Below are positions 19,005-27,916 of a stretch of 64,000 bases of DNA, in pieces. Positions within the stretch are counted from its first letter, which is position 1, and every line of letters begins with the position of its first letter. Below the pieces are notes generated by a model. The model did no database searches. It saw only the letters and a program-made list of their open reading frames with translations, and had not been told where the DNA came from. This stretch comes from Longitalea arenae (GTDB taxonomy: Bacteria; Bacteroidota; Bacteroidia; Chitinophagales; Chitinophagaceae), in the NCBI RefSeq assembly GCF_016924755.1, contig NZ_JAFFJX010000002.1, positions 806,001 to 870,000 on the forward strand, given 5' to 3'. The position numbers were made by a program, and so were the translations under genes.

Positions 19005-20405
19005 ATGAGAACAGTCTGTATGGCGATTACCGCTTCCCTTTTGTTATCCACGATAGCCCATGCTCAGGTGCAACAAGGTGAAGCCGGAAGTACAACACCC
19101 GCAGCACCAGCACAGCCGGCTCCCGAAAAAGACGCTTTAAAATTCAATCTCAATTCCGATGGAAGCCGTTTCTTCCAGTTCACGGTAATGAACCAGACCT
19201 GGGTGCGGTTCAATGAAAGCAATCCGGGTACCCTGGTAGAAAATAAGCCCAAAGACAATACATTCGACATTGGTTTGCGCAGAACACGCTTTCAGGCCTT
19301 TGGACAACTCACCGATAAAGTATTTATATATTTTCAATTCGGCCTCAACAACTTCAACAGCCAGTTCAATACCGGTGGCAATCGCAAGCTGCATGCGTTC
19401 TTTCATGATGCCCTGGGTGAATATAAAATATCAAAAGGCAACCAGCTGAAAATGGGCGCCGGATTGACCATTGCCAATGGTTTATCCCGCTTTTCCCAAC
19501 CCAGCGTCAGCAGCATTATGACCATGGATGTGCCGGTATTTGCGCAGTCAACCGTTGATCAAACGGATGAGTTCAGCCGCAAGCTGAGTATTTATGCAAG
19601 AGGCCAGGTAGGTAAGTTCGATTACCGCTTCGTGCTGAGCGATCCTTTCCCGATTGCATCGGCAGGACAAAACGGTCCCACCTCCCCGCAAGATTTTTCT
19701 ACCTTCTCTCATTATGGGCACACCCTCCAGCAACAAGGTTATATCATTTACCAGTTCTTTGACCATGAAAACCACACCACGCCATATATGACCGGCACTT
19801 ATCTGGGCAAGAAAAAGATCTTTAACATTGCAGTGGGTGGTATTTTTCAAAAAGACGCCATGTGGAAGTACGGAATGGGCGATACCGTGTACCAGGATCT
19901 GAAATTGTTTGCCGTAGAAAGCTTTCTCGATATGCCTTTAAGCCCCAAACAGGATGCGATCTCCGCCTATGCCGGGTTCTTCAATACCGATTATGGCACG
20001 AACTATTTACGGTATAATGGTTCTATGAACCCCGCCAATGGCAGATCCCCGCTTCCCATGAATTATATTACCGGTCAGGGCCCAACCTGGGGTAATTCCT
20101 ATCCCATGTTTGGCACCGGCCAGGTCGTTTATACGCAGCTGGGTTACCTCTTGCCTGAAAACTTCCTGAAAAGCAAAAGCCGCTTCATGCCTTATGCCAC
20201 GTTCACGACTGCGCGATTTGATGCACTGAACGATAAGGAGATGAACGTATACAATGCCGGTATCAACTGCCTGATCAATGGCCATAAATCAAAGTTCACG
20301 CTCGACTGGCAGAACCGGCCCACTTATGAGGTCAACCAAACCGGTGAAGTGGTAAAAGGCGTGCGGAAGAACAGCATTGTATTGCAGTACCAGGTGTTCT
20401 TTTAG
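19005..20405 (+). CDS. Outer-membrane porin (OprP/O-like fold)
   Basis: This 466-residue protein has a signal peptide ending IAHAQ, then a Pro/Ala-rich linker (TTPAAPAQPAP) and a long series of amphipathic beta strands. Motifs such as FDIGLRRTRFQAFG, YFQFGLNNFN and a terminal aromatic strand ending YQVFF are characteristic of Bacteroidota porins related to the phosphate-selective porin family. It should form a channel in the outer membrane; the solute is unknown. It is alone in its transcription unit, with a duplicated leader segment upstream and a heptad hairpin downstream. Confidence 0.8.
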   Translation: MRTVCMAITASLLLSTIAHAQVQQGEAGSTTPAAPAQPAPEKDALKFNLNSDGSRFFQFTVMNQTWVRFNESNPGTLVENKPKDNTFDIGLRRTRFQAFGQLTDKVFIYFQFGLNNFNSQFNTGGNRKLHAFFHDALGEYKISKGNQLKMGAGLTIANGLSRFSQPSVSSIMTMDVPVFAQSTVDQTDEFSRKLSIYARGQVGKFDYRFVLSDPFPIASAGQNGPTSPQDFSTFSHYGHTLQQQGYIIYQFFDHENHTTPYMTGTYLGKKKIFNIAVGGIFQKDAMWKYGMGDTVYQDLKLFAVESFLDMPLSPKQDAISAYAGFFNTDYGTNYLRYNGSMNPANGRSPLPMNYITGQGPTWGNSYPMFGTGQVVYTQLGYLLPENFLKSKSRFMPYATFTTARFDALNDKEMNVYNAGINCLINGHKSKFTLDWQNRPTYEVNQTGEVVKGVRKNSIVLQYQVFF

Positions 20406-20453
20406 AAAAACAGCAATAAAATAAAACCCTGTAATAAGGGGAATAAAGTGGGT

Positions 20454-20552
20454 AGTAAGCAGCAAGCAGCTGGCAGGGGCTTCACGGAGAAAACTTCCCA
20501 CCAGCCACTTGCTGCTGGCTACTCGCTTTTCTTACTATTGGCTCCTCACTTT
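20454..20552. repeat. Paired heptad repeat, family C (AGYAAGC / GCTRCTN)
   Basis: Left units are AGTAAGC, AGCAAGC and AGCTGGC (20454-20474). Right units are GCCACTT, GCTGCTG, GCTACTC and GCTTTTC (20504-20531), with a degenerate tail to 20552. The arms are largely complementary (AGCAAGCAGCTGG against CCAGCCACTTGCT). It lies between the porin and YhcH genes. Confidence 0.75.
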
Positions 20553-20595
20553 TTTATGTATCTTGCCTGTCATTTTAATTCCATAATTAAAGCCA

Positions 20596-21051
20596 ATGAT
20601 CATCGATCTGCTGTCAAATGCACACTTGTATTACAACCAGGGACCCTTGTTTAAAAAAGCGTTTGAATACCTTGCCCACACCGATCTTTCAAAAGTAGAA
20701 AAAGGGAAGTATGAGCTGGATGGTGACAAACTGTTTGCCATCGTGAATGAATACGACACCATTTCGCCGGATAATGAGCAGATGGAATCGCATAAAAAGT
20801 ATATCGACATTCAATATATTGTTGCTGGCGCTGAACGCATCGGTCATGACTTCTTAAAGGAACAAACACCTTCTAAGGCCTACGATTCCGAAAAGGATTT
20901 TATGTTGTGGGGGCAAAAACCATCCTTTTTCTCTGTCTTACAGCAGGGCATGTTCGCGGTTTTCTTCCCGCATGATCTGCATATGCCGAATATCTTTATT
21001 GATAGTCCTTCTTATGTTAAGAAAGTTGTGATTAAGGTGAGTGTTGGTTGA
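20596..21051 (+). CDS. YhcH/YjgK/YiaL family (DUF386) protein
   Basis: This 151-residue cytoplasmic protein has the DUF386 cupin-like fold: EYDTISPDNEQMESHKKYIDIQYIVAGAERIG is the family core (residues about 50-82), and FFPHDLHMPNI near 118-128 carries the conserved histidines likely to bind metal. Members are linked to sugar metabolism, for example N-glycolylneuraminate processing and the beta-galactosidase small subunit, but the substrate varies. It follows the porin after 190 bases with a repeat element between, so co-transcription is uncertain. Confidence 0.85.
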   Translation: MIIDLLSNAHLYYNQGPLFKKAFEYLAHTDLSKVEKGKYELDGDKLFAIVNEYDTISPDNEQMESHKKYIDIQYIVAGAERIGHDFLKEQTPSKAYDSEKDFMLWGQKPSFFSVLQQGMFAVFFPHDLHMPNIFIDSPSYVKKVVIKVSVG

Positions 21052-21068
21052 AACGAATTATGAGTCAC

Positions 21069-21168
21069 CAGTTACCAGTTACCGGTTACCAGTTGCAGCC
21101 TGCTGCAAACGAATTGGACCTTCGAAAACTACAGCCCCGGGAGACCGGTAACCGGTAACCGGCGACTG
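21069..21168. repeat. Paired heptad repeat, family A (CRGTTAC / GTAACYG)
   Basis: The left arm at 21069-21096 is CAGTTAC, CAGTTAC, CGGTTAC, CAGTTGC. The right arm at 21141-21168 is GAGACCG, GTAACCG, GTAACCG, GCGACTG. Arms are 28 bases each and the loop is 44 bases, the same geometry as at 12007-12106. It lies between two convergent genes. Confidence 0.88.
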
Positions 21169-21172
21169 CGTC

Positions 21173-22504
21173 CTATGACGCACCACTCATCTTTTGTATG
21201 ACCCAACTCCCAACCTTGCTCCCCACCACCAACCCATTCTCTATAGCGTCCATAAAATGAATGCCGCCGTAGAAGCGGCTGATGGCGGCTTCCTGGGCCG
21301 CCTGTTTAAAGGAACTGAAATGCCGCGGCGCCAATCCATAGGCTGCTTCTACATCATCGGTATACGCAAAATCATTTCCGAAAAAATGCGTTAGAATGGT
21401 GGCCGAACAGGCCGAGATCACTGAATGCCCGCTCAGGTATTCAGGAAATGGGGGCGTTTGTAAAACCGGCGTCCATTGCGGATCGATGTATTTGCGAATA
21501 GCCGTCTCCGGGCGAATGCGGTTGCTTCTGAATTTTTCATCCCAGCAACAGATAAAAGCATCCAGCAAACCTACTGCCACCCAGGTATGGATCTGCATCG
21601 CCTCTTCAAAACTTTTCCCCGCTTTTTTGCAGGCAATACCGGTGATGCCCAGCCAGTGTGCGCCCGGGGAGATCTTTTTACTACTTAATATCAGGTGACC
21701 ATCATCCTGTATCGCAAACGGATTACAATCCCAGAAAGCGGCAATGACCCGGTGCTCCATCGATACGGGTTTGCCTGCATTATAATTTTGCAGTAATAGT
21801 TTGTAAAATGCCGACTTTTTACCGGTTGAAAAAGCGGTGGGCGGCGGCGCCATAAATTGTGAACAGGAATCCAGCGTCAGCGTACGCACGGTATTGAACC
21901 AGGGCTCTACCGCCGGCAAAAAACCGGGCGGGGTAGGATACCAGCAACCTTCTTTATCGATGGGCGAATAACGCGCGTAATTACTGATCTTGTTGTAATG
22001 GTCAGCCTTTGCATAGGCCAGTATTTTTTTACTGACCGCCTTTGCGTAGCGCCAGGAATTATAGATCACTTCTTCATCATATCCCAGGCGCCGGCAGGAG
22101 TCAAGGAACCCTTGTTCGTAATCGGCTAATAACTTACCAGAGGGTTGCATTTTCTGAGCTGTTTGCAGCATGGCCAGCACCGCGCTTAGCCGAACATCAT
22201 ACTGTTGTAAGCTGTCTGGTCGCCTTAAGTCGGGATATTCGTTTAACACACCATACATACTTTTAAACGCAGCATGCTGCTGCGTCACTACTTCATAACC
22301 GGCCAGGCAGGCATAGGAAAAAAAACGGGCAGCCAAAGGCGGATTGGTGATATCATGTATCATCACTTCCGTCATTTGCGTTAATACCTGGCTGATGGCC
22401 GCTGCTGTTAATGCAGGCGCCTGTTTAGTGCGGGTGGTACAACCGCTAAGCTCGATCATAAAAACTATTATGAAGTAAGTGATAGTATGTAAACGTTGTT
22501 TCAT
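21173..22504 (-). CDS. Vanadium-dependent haloperoxidase / PAP2-like lipoprotein
   Basis: This 443-residue protein has a leader ending ELSGC, so it is probably a lipoprotein. The C-terminal half carries the vanadate/phosphate-binding layout of the haloperoxidase-acid phosphatase superfamily: PFPEYLSGHSVISA (Gly-His-Ser at 359-361) and RFYGGIHF with the final His at 416. It may halogenate or dephosphorylate a substrate at the cell surface; the two activities share this site and cannot be separated here. Its ATG overlaps the stop of the upstream UnbV-type gene (ATGA), so translation is probably coupled. It is the last gene of the SusCD-type locus. Confidence 0.85.
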   Translation of the reverse strand: MKQRLHTITYFIIVFMIELSGCTTRTKQAPALTAAAISQVLTQMTEVMIHDITNPPLAARFFSYACLAGYEVVTQQHAAFKSMYGVLNEYPDLRRPDSLQQYDVRLSAVLAMLQTAQKMQPSGKLLADYEQGFLDSCRRLGYDEEVIYNSWRYAKAVSKKILAYAKADHYNKISNYARYSPIDKEGCWYPTPPGFLPAVEPWFNTVRTLTLDSCSQFMAPPPTAFSTGKKSAFYKLLLQNYNAGKPVSMEHRVIAAFWDCNPFAIQDDGHLILSSKKISPGAHWLGITGIACKKAGKSFEEAMQIHTWVAVGLLDAFICCWDEKFRSNRIRPETAIRKYIDPQWTPVLQTPPFPEYLSGHSVISACSATILTHFFGNDFAYTDDVEAAYGLAPRHFSSFKQAAQEAAISRFYGGIHFMDAIENGLVVGSKVGSWVIQKMSGAS

Positions 22505-25500
22505 TTGCTTAATGTATAAGCTTTCACGGACTGCTGGTTGATCCCAAACAATAAGAATTGATTGATGGATAACACACGGCGCACATCTCCTTTAAGATAA
22601 AATCCCGAGCGTTGCTGATCGAGATAGCTAAACGCGCCTTTGCCGTCATTTTGCAATAACACGCCATAGTTGGCGTCGTATTTACCCGGACGTAACCTCG
22701 CTTTGTTCATATTGCCACATAAGAGCAGGTCTTCATGCCCGTCTTTATTATAATCAAGTGGGGTAATGGTAAATACCGGCGCCTGCTGGGCCTGAAGCGG
22801 CAGTGGTTTCATTTGTAATTTACCGGTGGTAGTGCTTTCAAAATACGCGGTCTGCAGGCAGTTCGCCTGTAAATGGCTGGCGCCGTCCATTTCTTCCCTC
22901 GAAAAAATATCGGTGAGGGTAGCACTTGCATAGGTTTTATAATCGGTAAAACGGGTGCGCATCATACTTATCTGATCGAGCAGTTCATCCCGCGTGCAAT
23001 AGGGATAAGATCTTTCCCGGATGTAAAAACAAAAAAGCGGATCAATGGCGCCATTGTCGTCAAAGTCTTTATAGTACAGGTCGGCGGGTTTTGCATCGCT
23101 GGCGCGGCATTGGGTATTCAAACCCAGGTTGCCGATCACCAGGTCGGGCCGGCCATCCTTGTTGAAATCACCGCTTGTGATCGTATTCCACCAGCCCCGG
23201 TAAGGTTTATCAAAATAGCGCAGCGTTTGATCCTGCAGGGTATTATTGATATTGATGTAAACGCTCACCGGCATCCACTCGCCCACGACCACCAGGTCTT
23301 TTTTACCATCCTGGTTCAGATCGATCCAGGCAGCATCGGTGATCATGCCCGCCTTTGAGAGCGCAGGCGCAATAGTTTGCAGCTGATTGGTAAATCCTCC
23401 CTTGCCATCGTTAATGAGCAAAAAGCTTTCCGGCGTTTCGGGATAACGCCCCGGAATTACCCGGCCGCCTACAAAGAGATCAGGATGTCCATCGTCGTTT
23501 ACATCCTGCGCCCGTACACAGCTTTTGCTCACCCGCATATCCGGCAGGGCATTATTGCTTTTGGTGAAATTGGCTTTGCCATCATTCAGGTATAAGCGAT
23601 CCTGCAGGAGCGGGTCATCGGAGGCATAATTATGATAACCGCCACTGGCTACATAAATGTCGTTGAATCCGTCGCTGTTCAAATCTGTAATAACGGCATC
23701 CGCATCCTCGCAGAATGCATCAGCTTCAAATGCGGGCGCTTTCTTATGTATGAACCGCCCATCTTTTTGCTGCAGGTAGATCATTGCCGCCTGCCCGCTG
23801 CCACCACCGGCAAAAATATCTTCCAGTCCATCCCCGTTCACGTCGCCTTTTACCAAACAGGGCCCGTTGAAAGACAAAGGACTTACCAGCAGGGGTTGCC
23901 GCTTGAAATCGTTTATCGCGTTTGCCGGTGCTTTATAAGGTATCGGTGCATTCGTTTCCGTAAAGAGGGCAGGGGCGGCAGGGACTGCTCTGTACAGATC
24001 CTTTGCTGCTTTTTCTTCGATTAACAATGCCTGGTCGGCCCGAATGCTTTGCAACAATTCTTGTTTGCCACTGAGCCATATTACCCGTACGGAATCAATA
24101 ACCGTTTCTGTTCCCAGTCCGAAATGAAGCAGGGATGATACGGTTGACAGATAACCGCGGGTGGGCATCTGTTCCAGGTATTGCTGACCGGACTTACTAT
24201 AGAGTATTACTTTGGCGCCAATGCCCTGGGTATTACCCGGCAGGCCCTGCAGTTTGATCTGCAGGTAATGGGAATGGTTTTGCTGGCGGGCTTCATTGCG
24301 ATAGATAAAAGCAGGCTGGTTGATATTGTTGATCACAAGATCGAGATCGCCATCATTATCCAGGTCGGCATAAGCTGCGCCATTACTATTCGACGCTGTG
24401 GTGAAACCCCATTGCGCCGATATATTCGAGAATGTACAGTTCTTATTATTTGCAAACACGTAATTGATCACATTCGAAGAGGGTATCTGGTGCACCAACT
24501 GCAACACATCTTCCCGCCGCAGGCGGCCTTTGCTTTGTACATAATCATTCATGTATTTGATGAAGTCGAGATTGGTATAGTCGCGCAGGTAGCCATTGGT
24601 CACCATAAGGTCCTTCCAGCCGTCGTTGTTGTAATCTGCTAATAAAGGCGCCCAGCTCCAGTCGGTATTGGAAACACCGGCTAACTGACCGATCTCGCTG
24701 AATAAAGGGCCAGCCATTTTGGCCTGGCCCTTTCCAATATTCAACTGCAACATATTCCGCATATACTGGTAGTGAAAGCCAGACCGAACGATCAATTCAA
24801 ACTTCTCATAATTATCCGGGGCGAATAATAATTTCTGGCGATGGTTGTCTTCGGGCAGCATATCGAGCGTATAGATATCGGGCAATGCATCGTTATTGAT
24901 GTCGGCAATATCGTTTCCCATCGAGAACTGGCTGTTTTGCCCAAGGCTTGTTTTCAACTGATCGGTAAAGCTTCCGTTATGGTTGTTGATGTACAAATAA
25001 TCAGGTACCGTATAGTCGTTCGAGATGTATATGTCGGGCCAGCCATCTCCATTGAGATCGGCGATGCCGGCGCCCAGCCCATACGTTAATGAAGAGCTGC
25101 TGATACCGGCCTGCCGGGTGATATCGGTAAAGTAGTTTTTATCATTACGCAATAACCGTACACCGATCGCAGGGTTTTCTTTTTTTAACAGCGCCGCCGT
25201 ACTGGCCTCATCCAGCACTGGCAGGGAATTGGGATTGTGATTGAGTAAAAAAGCATCCAGGTCGCCATCCCGGTCATGGTCGAAAAAATAAGCCTGGGTA
25301 CTGTAACCCGAATCCGCAAGACCGTACTCCCGGGCCTGTTCCTGAAACTGCGGATAACCCTTTGCGTCATTACCGGTATTAATGAACAGTTGATTGACCC
25401 TATTTTTCGGCTGCAGCTTGCCGGAATAACAGAGGTAAATATCCAGCCGGCCATCGCCATTTACATCGGCCATGGTGATGCCGGTCTTCCAGGGCCCTGG

Positions 25501-25848
25501 TCTTCCTGCCACACCGGCTACCCTGGTTATGTCCTCGAACTGCATAGCCCCTTTATTTAGGTAAAGCTGATTCCCGCCCATATTGGCGGTAAAATAGATA
25601 TCCGCCAGTCCATCCCCATTCACATCGCCGGTGGCCACACCGCCGCCATTGTAGAAATATTCATACATCAGCACATTTGTATTTATCCCCTCGGTTAAGG
25701 TATTGGTGAATGTAATGCGGGTACTATCGGCCGGCAGGAGGGTGAACAGGGGATGGGCCGGTGCTGCTTTGTCACCATTTCTGTGGCAGCCGAGCATGAA
25801 AAATATGCCGACACATAGTAAGCAATGTTTTGGTTTAACTTGGATCAT
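22501..25848 (-). CDS. Giant FG-GAP/VCBS repeat lipoprotein with ASPIC/UnbV domain
   Basis: This is a 1115-residue protein from the ATG at 25848. An upstream in-frame ATG at 25899 would translate a period-8 DNA repeat into the N-terminus and is rejected. The leader ends FFMLGC, a good lipobox. Two long beta-propeller-like regions carry many calcium-type D-x-N-x-D-G repeats (GDVNGDGLADIYF, ADVNGDGRLDIYL, DYNKDGHEDLLL), and an ASPIC/UnbV domain lies between them around residues 520-600 (QGIGAKV, RGYLS, HFGLG). Such proteins often sit beside SusC/SusD genes. Surface ligand binding is likely but not proven. It overlaps the haloperoxidase gene by four bases. Confidence 0.88.
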   Translation of the reverse strand: MIQVKPKHCLLCVGIFFMLGCHRNGDKAAPAHPLFTLLPADSTRITFTNTLTEGINTNVLMYEYFYNGGGVATGDVNGDGLADIYFTANMGGNQLYLNKGAMQFEDITRVAGVAGRPGPWKTGITMADVNGDGRLDIYLCYSGKLQPKNRVNQLFINTGNDAKGYPQFQEQAREYGLADSGYSTQAYFFDHDRDGDLDAFLLNHNPNSLPVLDEASTAALLKKENPAIGVRLLRNDKNYFTDITRQAGISSSSLTYGLGAGIADLNGDGWPDIYISNDYTVPDYLYINNHNGSFTDQLKTSLGQNSQFSMGNDIADINNDALPDIYTLDMLPEDNHRQKLLFAPDNYEKFELIVRSGFHYQYMRNMLQLNIGKGQAKMAGPLFSEIGQLAGVSNTDWSWAPLLADYNNDGWKDLMVTNGYLRDYTNLDFIKYMNDYVQSKGRLRREDVLQLVHQIPSSNVINYVFANNKNCTFSNISAQWGFTTASNSNGAAYADLDNDGDLDLVINNINQPAFIYRNEARQQNHSHYLQIKLQGLPGNTQGIGAKVILYSKSGQQYLEQMPTRGYLSTVSSLLHFGLGTETVIDSVRVIWLSGKQELLQSIRADQALLIEEKAAKDLYRAVPAAPALFTETNAPIPYKAPANAINDFKRQPLLVSPLSFNGPCLVKGDVNGDGLEDIFAGGGSGQAAMIYLQQKDGRFIHKKAPAFEADAFCEDADAVITDLNSDGFNDIYVASGGYHNYASDDPLLQDRLYLNDGKANFTKSNNALPDMRVSKSCVRAQDVNDDGHPDLFVGGRVIPGRYPETPESFLLINDGKGGFTNQLQTIAPALSKAGMITDAAWIDLNQDGKKDLVVVGEWMPVSVYININNTLQDQTLRYFDKPYRGWWNTITSGDFNKDGRPDLVIGNLGLNTQCRASDAKPADLYYKDFDDNGAIDPLFCFYIRERSYPYCTRDELLDQISMMRTRFTDYKTYASATLTDIFSREEMDGASHLQANCLQTAYFESTTTGKLQMKPLPLQAQQAPVFTITPLDYNKDGHEDLLLCGNMNKARLRPGKYDANYGVLLQNDGKGAFSYLDQQRSGFYLKGDVRRVLSINQFLLFGINQQSVKAYTLSK

Positions 25849-25859
25849 ATGCCGAAATA

Positions 25860-25980
25860 CAATTTCTGATTTCAAGATTTCGGAATTTTGAGATTTCATC
25901 TGGTTTTAGCCTTCCGGTAAATCGCAAAATCCCGAGATCTCAAAATCGCTAAATTCCTTACTTTACAATTCTTCATTCCT
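25860..25980. repeat. Paired octad repeat (GATTTCNN / NNAAATCN)
   Basis: Left arm 25860-25899 is five 8-base units: CAATTTCT, GATTTCAA, GATTTCGG, AATTTTGA, GATTTCAT. Right arm 25917-25980 is eight units, including GTAAATCG, CAAAATCC, CGAGATCT, CAAAATCG and CTAAATTC. The arms are complementary in consensus. It lies between susD and the UnbV gene, directly before the latter's start. Confidence 0.85.
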
Positions 25981-26015
25981 TATATACTGAGCGCTTGACC
26001 CAGGTAAAAATGTGA

Positions 26016-27896
26016 TTAATTGTACCCGGGGTTTTGTATCAATTTCAAATTCGTATTCATTTCGTCCTGCGCAATGGGCCTGAAATACATTTTATCGTCC
26101 CATTTGCGGTTTTCCTGCGCATTTACTTCCAGCGGCGTATATATATAATTATACCTGCTTTCATCGCGTTTGTAAGGCGCTGGCGGCGTAGCGCCGGGTT
26201 TCAGATTGCCTACTACATCTATGTACCTGAGCTTGCGACCAAGGGTTTCCGGGGCAATCATCCAGCGGCGGCAATCGTGGTAACGATGCTCTTCGAAAGC
26301 CAGTTCAACCCTTCTTTCATTCCAGTACCGTTGTTCCAGTGCAGCTCCGGTTTCATTCACGGCCGGCATGCCGGCCCGGTACCTGATCCTGTTCAGCCAG
26401 GTCAATGCTTCAAGATCTTCACCCAGTTCTATACAGGCTTCTATATAATTCAGCACAATTTCGGTATACCGGAAGAAAGGCCAGGGTATGGTTTGCCGGG
26501 TGGTATTGTCAACAATGTTTGGATCGGGATCTATGAATTTGCGCATGTAATAACCCGTCCAGCTGCCATTCCAGTTCTCAATAGAGCTGTTACGGGTGTC
26601 AAGCCCGGCAAGGAATTGCCCACCGCCCTGGTCGTATTTACCGGTCTGGATCTGGTTGGCGGGATCTACATTGCCAGAGATCTTATCCCGCGGTTTCCAG
26701 TCGGCCCCATCGTACAGGATCGAAGCATAAAACCGGGGATCACGATTGTTATAGGGTTGCGCTTTATGGGCTGGATTATTCCAGTCGAATTTCGATCCGT
26801 CCATCATTTCGTAATCATCTACCAATTGTTGTACAGGCGTATTACCGGCCCAGTTATGATAGCCATTGGGTCCATTGGTGAGCCCTACATACATGCCGGC
26901 ATATTCATCCTTGCTGTTCGTCCAGTACCGGCCGAAAAGGATTTCACTTTCAGCCAGTTTGTCTACATCACCGGATTTACTGCCGCCCCCCATGGCCAGG
27001 GAGATATAATTCTTTTTTCCTTCGGCTGCCGATACCGGTGCATGCAGGTTCATCTTATAACCCAGGGTCGACGCAGCATCCATGACCGCTTTGGCGGCGT
27101 TTTTGGCGGCCGTCCACCTGGCTTTCCGGTCACCGCTTACATATCCCAGTAGTTCCGGGTTGGCATAAGCGCCGATCAAACCTGATTTTGATCTGGCAGT
27201 TGGAATATCGTGCAGATCGCTGGCAGCATACAATAACATGCGTGATTTCAAAGCCATTGCAGCCAGTTCGCTGGCCCGGCCTTGCGGCATGGCCTTTCCT
27301 TTCAATTGTTGAATGGCGCTGTCACATTCTTTTATTATAAAATCAACGCATTCCTGCCAGGTATTCCGCGTAACGCTGTAATCTTCGCCCAGTCCGTACG
27401 ACCGGGTAATCAGCGGCACCCCACCGTAATACCGCACTAACTGGTGATAATAAAAAGCCCGCATGAAATGCGCTTCCCCCTGCAGTCTTTCATTAAGTGG
27501 CGGATCGTCGAAGGAAGCGGTGCGTAAATTTTCCAGCGCCAGGTTGGCCTGCCTGATCTTGGCATACATATCGTTATTACCGGCATCTTTTCCCCAACGG
27601 TAATTGGCATTCACCCAGCCGATGTTCGAGGGATTCAGGGTGCCTTCATTAACCACATTGATTCCCCGGCTGGGGTGGGTGAACAGCGCTTCATCTGATA
27701 GGGAAGCCAGCATTTGTTCATCAAATCCGCCCTGTCCCAATCCCGTATAGATTCCGGTGATAAATGCTTCCGCCAGGGCGCCATCTTTCCAGGCATCTTC
27801 TGACGGTACCCTATCCAGCGGTTTTGTATCGAGGAAGTCGCGATTGCAGCTTCCTGCGAACGCAATGATAAAAACACAAAACAGGATCTTTTTCAT
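26016..27896 (-). CDS. SusD/RagB-family nutrient-binding outer-membrane lipoprotein
   Basis: This 626-residue lipoprotein has a leader ending FAGSC, followed by the family-typical CNRDFLDTKPLDRVPSEDAW. An N-terminal TPR-like helical scaffold (EAHFMRAFYYHQLVRYYGGVPL, residues about 140-160) and a C-terminal region with WPFFRYTEIVLNYIEACIELG and RRVELAFEEHRYHDCRRW place it in the SusD family. It should form the surface lid of the SusC transporter encoded 20 bases upstream. The imported substrate is not evident. No glycoside hydrolase lies in the cluster, so the cargo may not be a simple glycan. Confidence 0.95.
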   Translation of the reverse strand: MKKILFCVFIIAFAGSCNRDFLDTKPLDRVPSEDAWKDGALAEAFITGIYTGLGQGGFDEQMLASLSDEALFTHPSRGINVVNEGTLNPSNIGWVNANYRWGKDAGNNDMYAKIRQANLALENLRTASFDDPPLNERLQGEAHFMRAFYYHQLVRYYGGVPLITRSYGLGEDYSVTRNTWQECVDFIIKECDSAIQQLKGKAMPQGRASELAAMALKSRMLLYAASDLHDIPTARSKSGLIGAYANPELLGYVSGDRKARWTAAKNAAKAVMDAASTLGYKMNLHAPVSAAEGKKNYISLAMGGGSKSGDVDKLAESEILFGRYWTNSKDEYAGMYVGLTNGPNGYHNWAGNTPVQQLVDDYEMMDGSKFDWNNPAHKAQPYNNRDPRFYASILYDGADWKPRDKISGNVDPANQIQTGKYDQGGGQFLAGLDTRNSSIENWNGSWTGYYMRKFIDPDPNIVDNTTRQTIPWPFFRYTEIVLNYIEACIELGEDLEALTWLNRIRYRAGMPAVNETGAALEQRYWNERRVELAFEEHRYHDCRRWMIAPETLGRKLRYIDVVGNLKPGATPPAPYKRDESRYNYIYTPLEVNAQENRKWDDKMYFRPIAQDEMNTNLKLIQNPGYN

Positions 27897-27916
27897 CTAT
27901 AACTAGTTTAATAATG

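Noticed and set aside
25849-25899. N-terminal extension of the UnbV-type protein to an upstream ATG
   Set aside because: The extra 17 codons translate a period-8 DNA repeat, and the leader with lipobox begins at the ATG at 25848.
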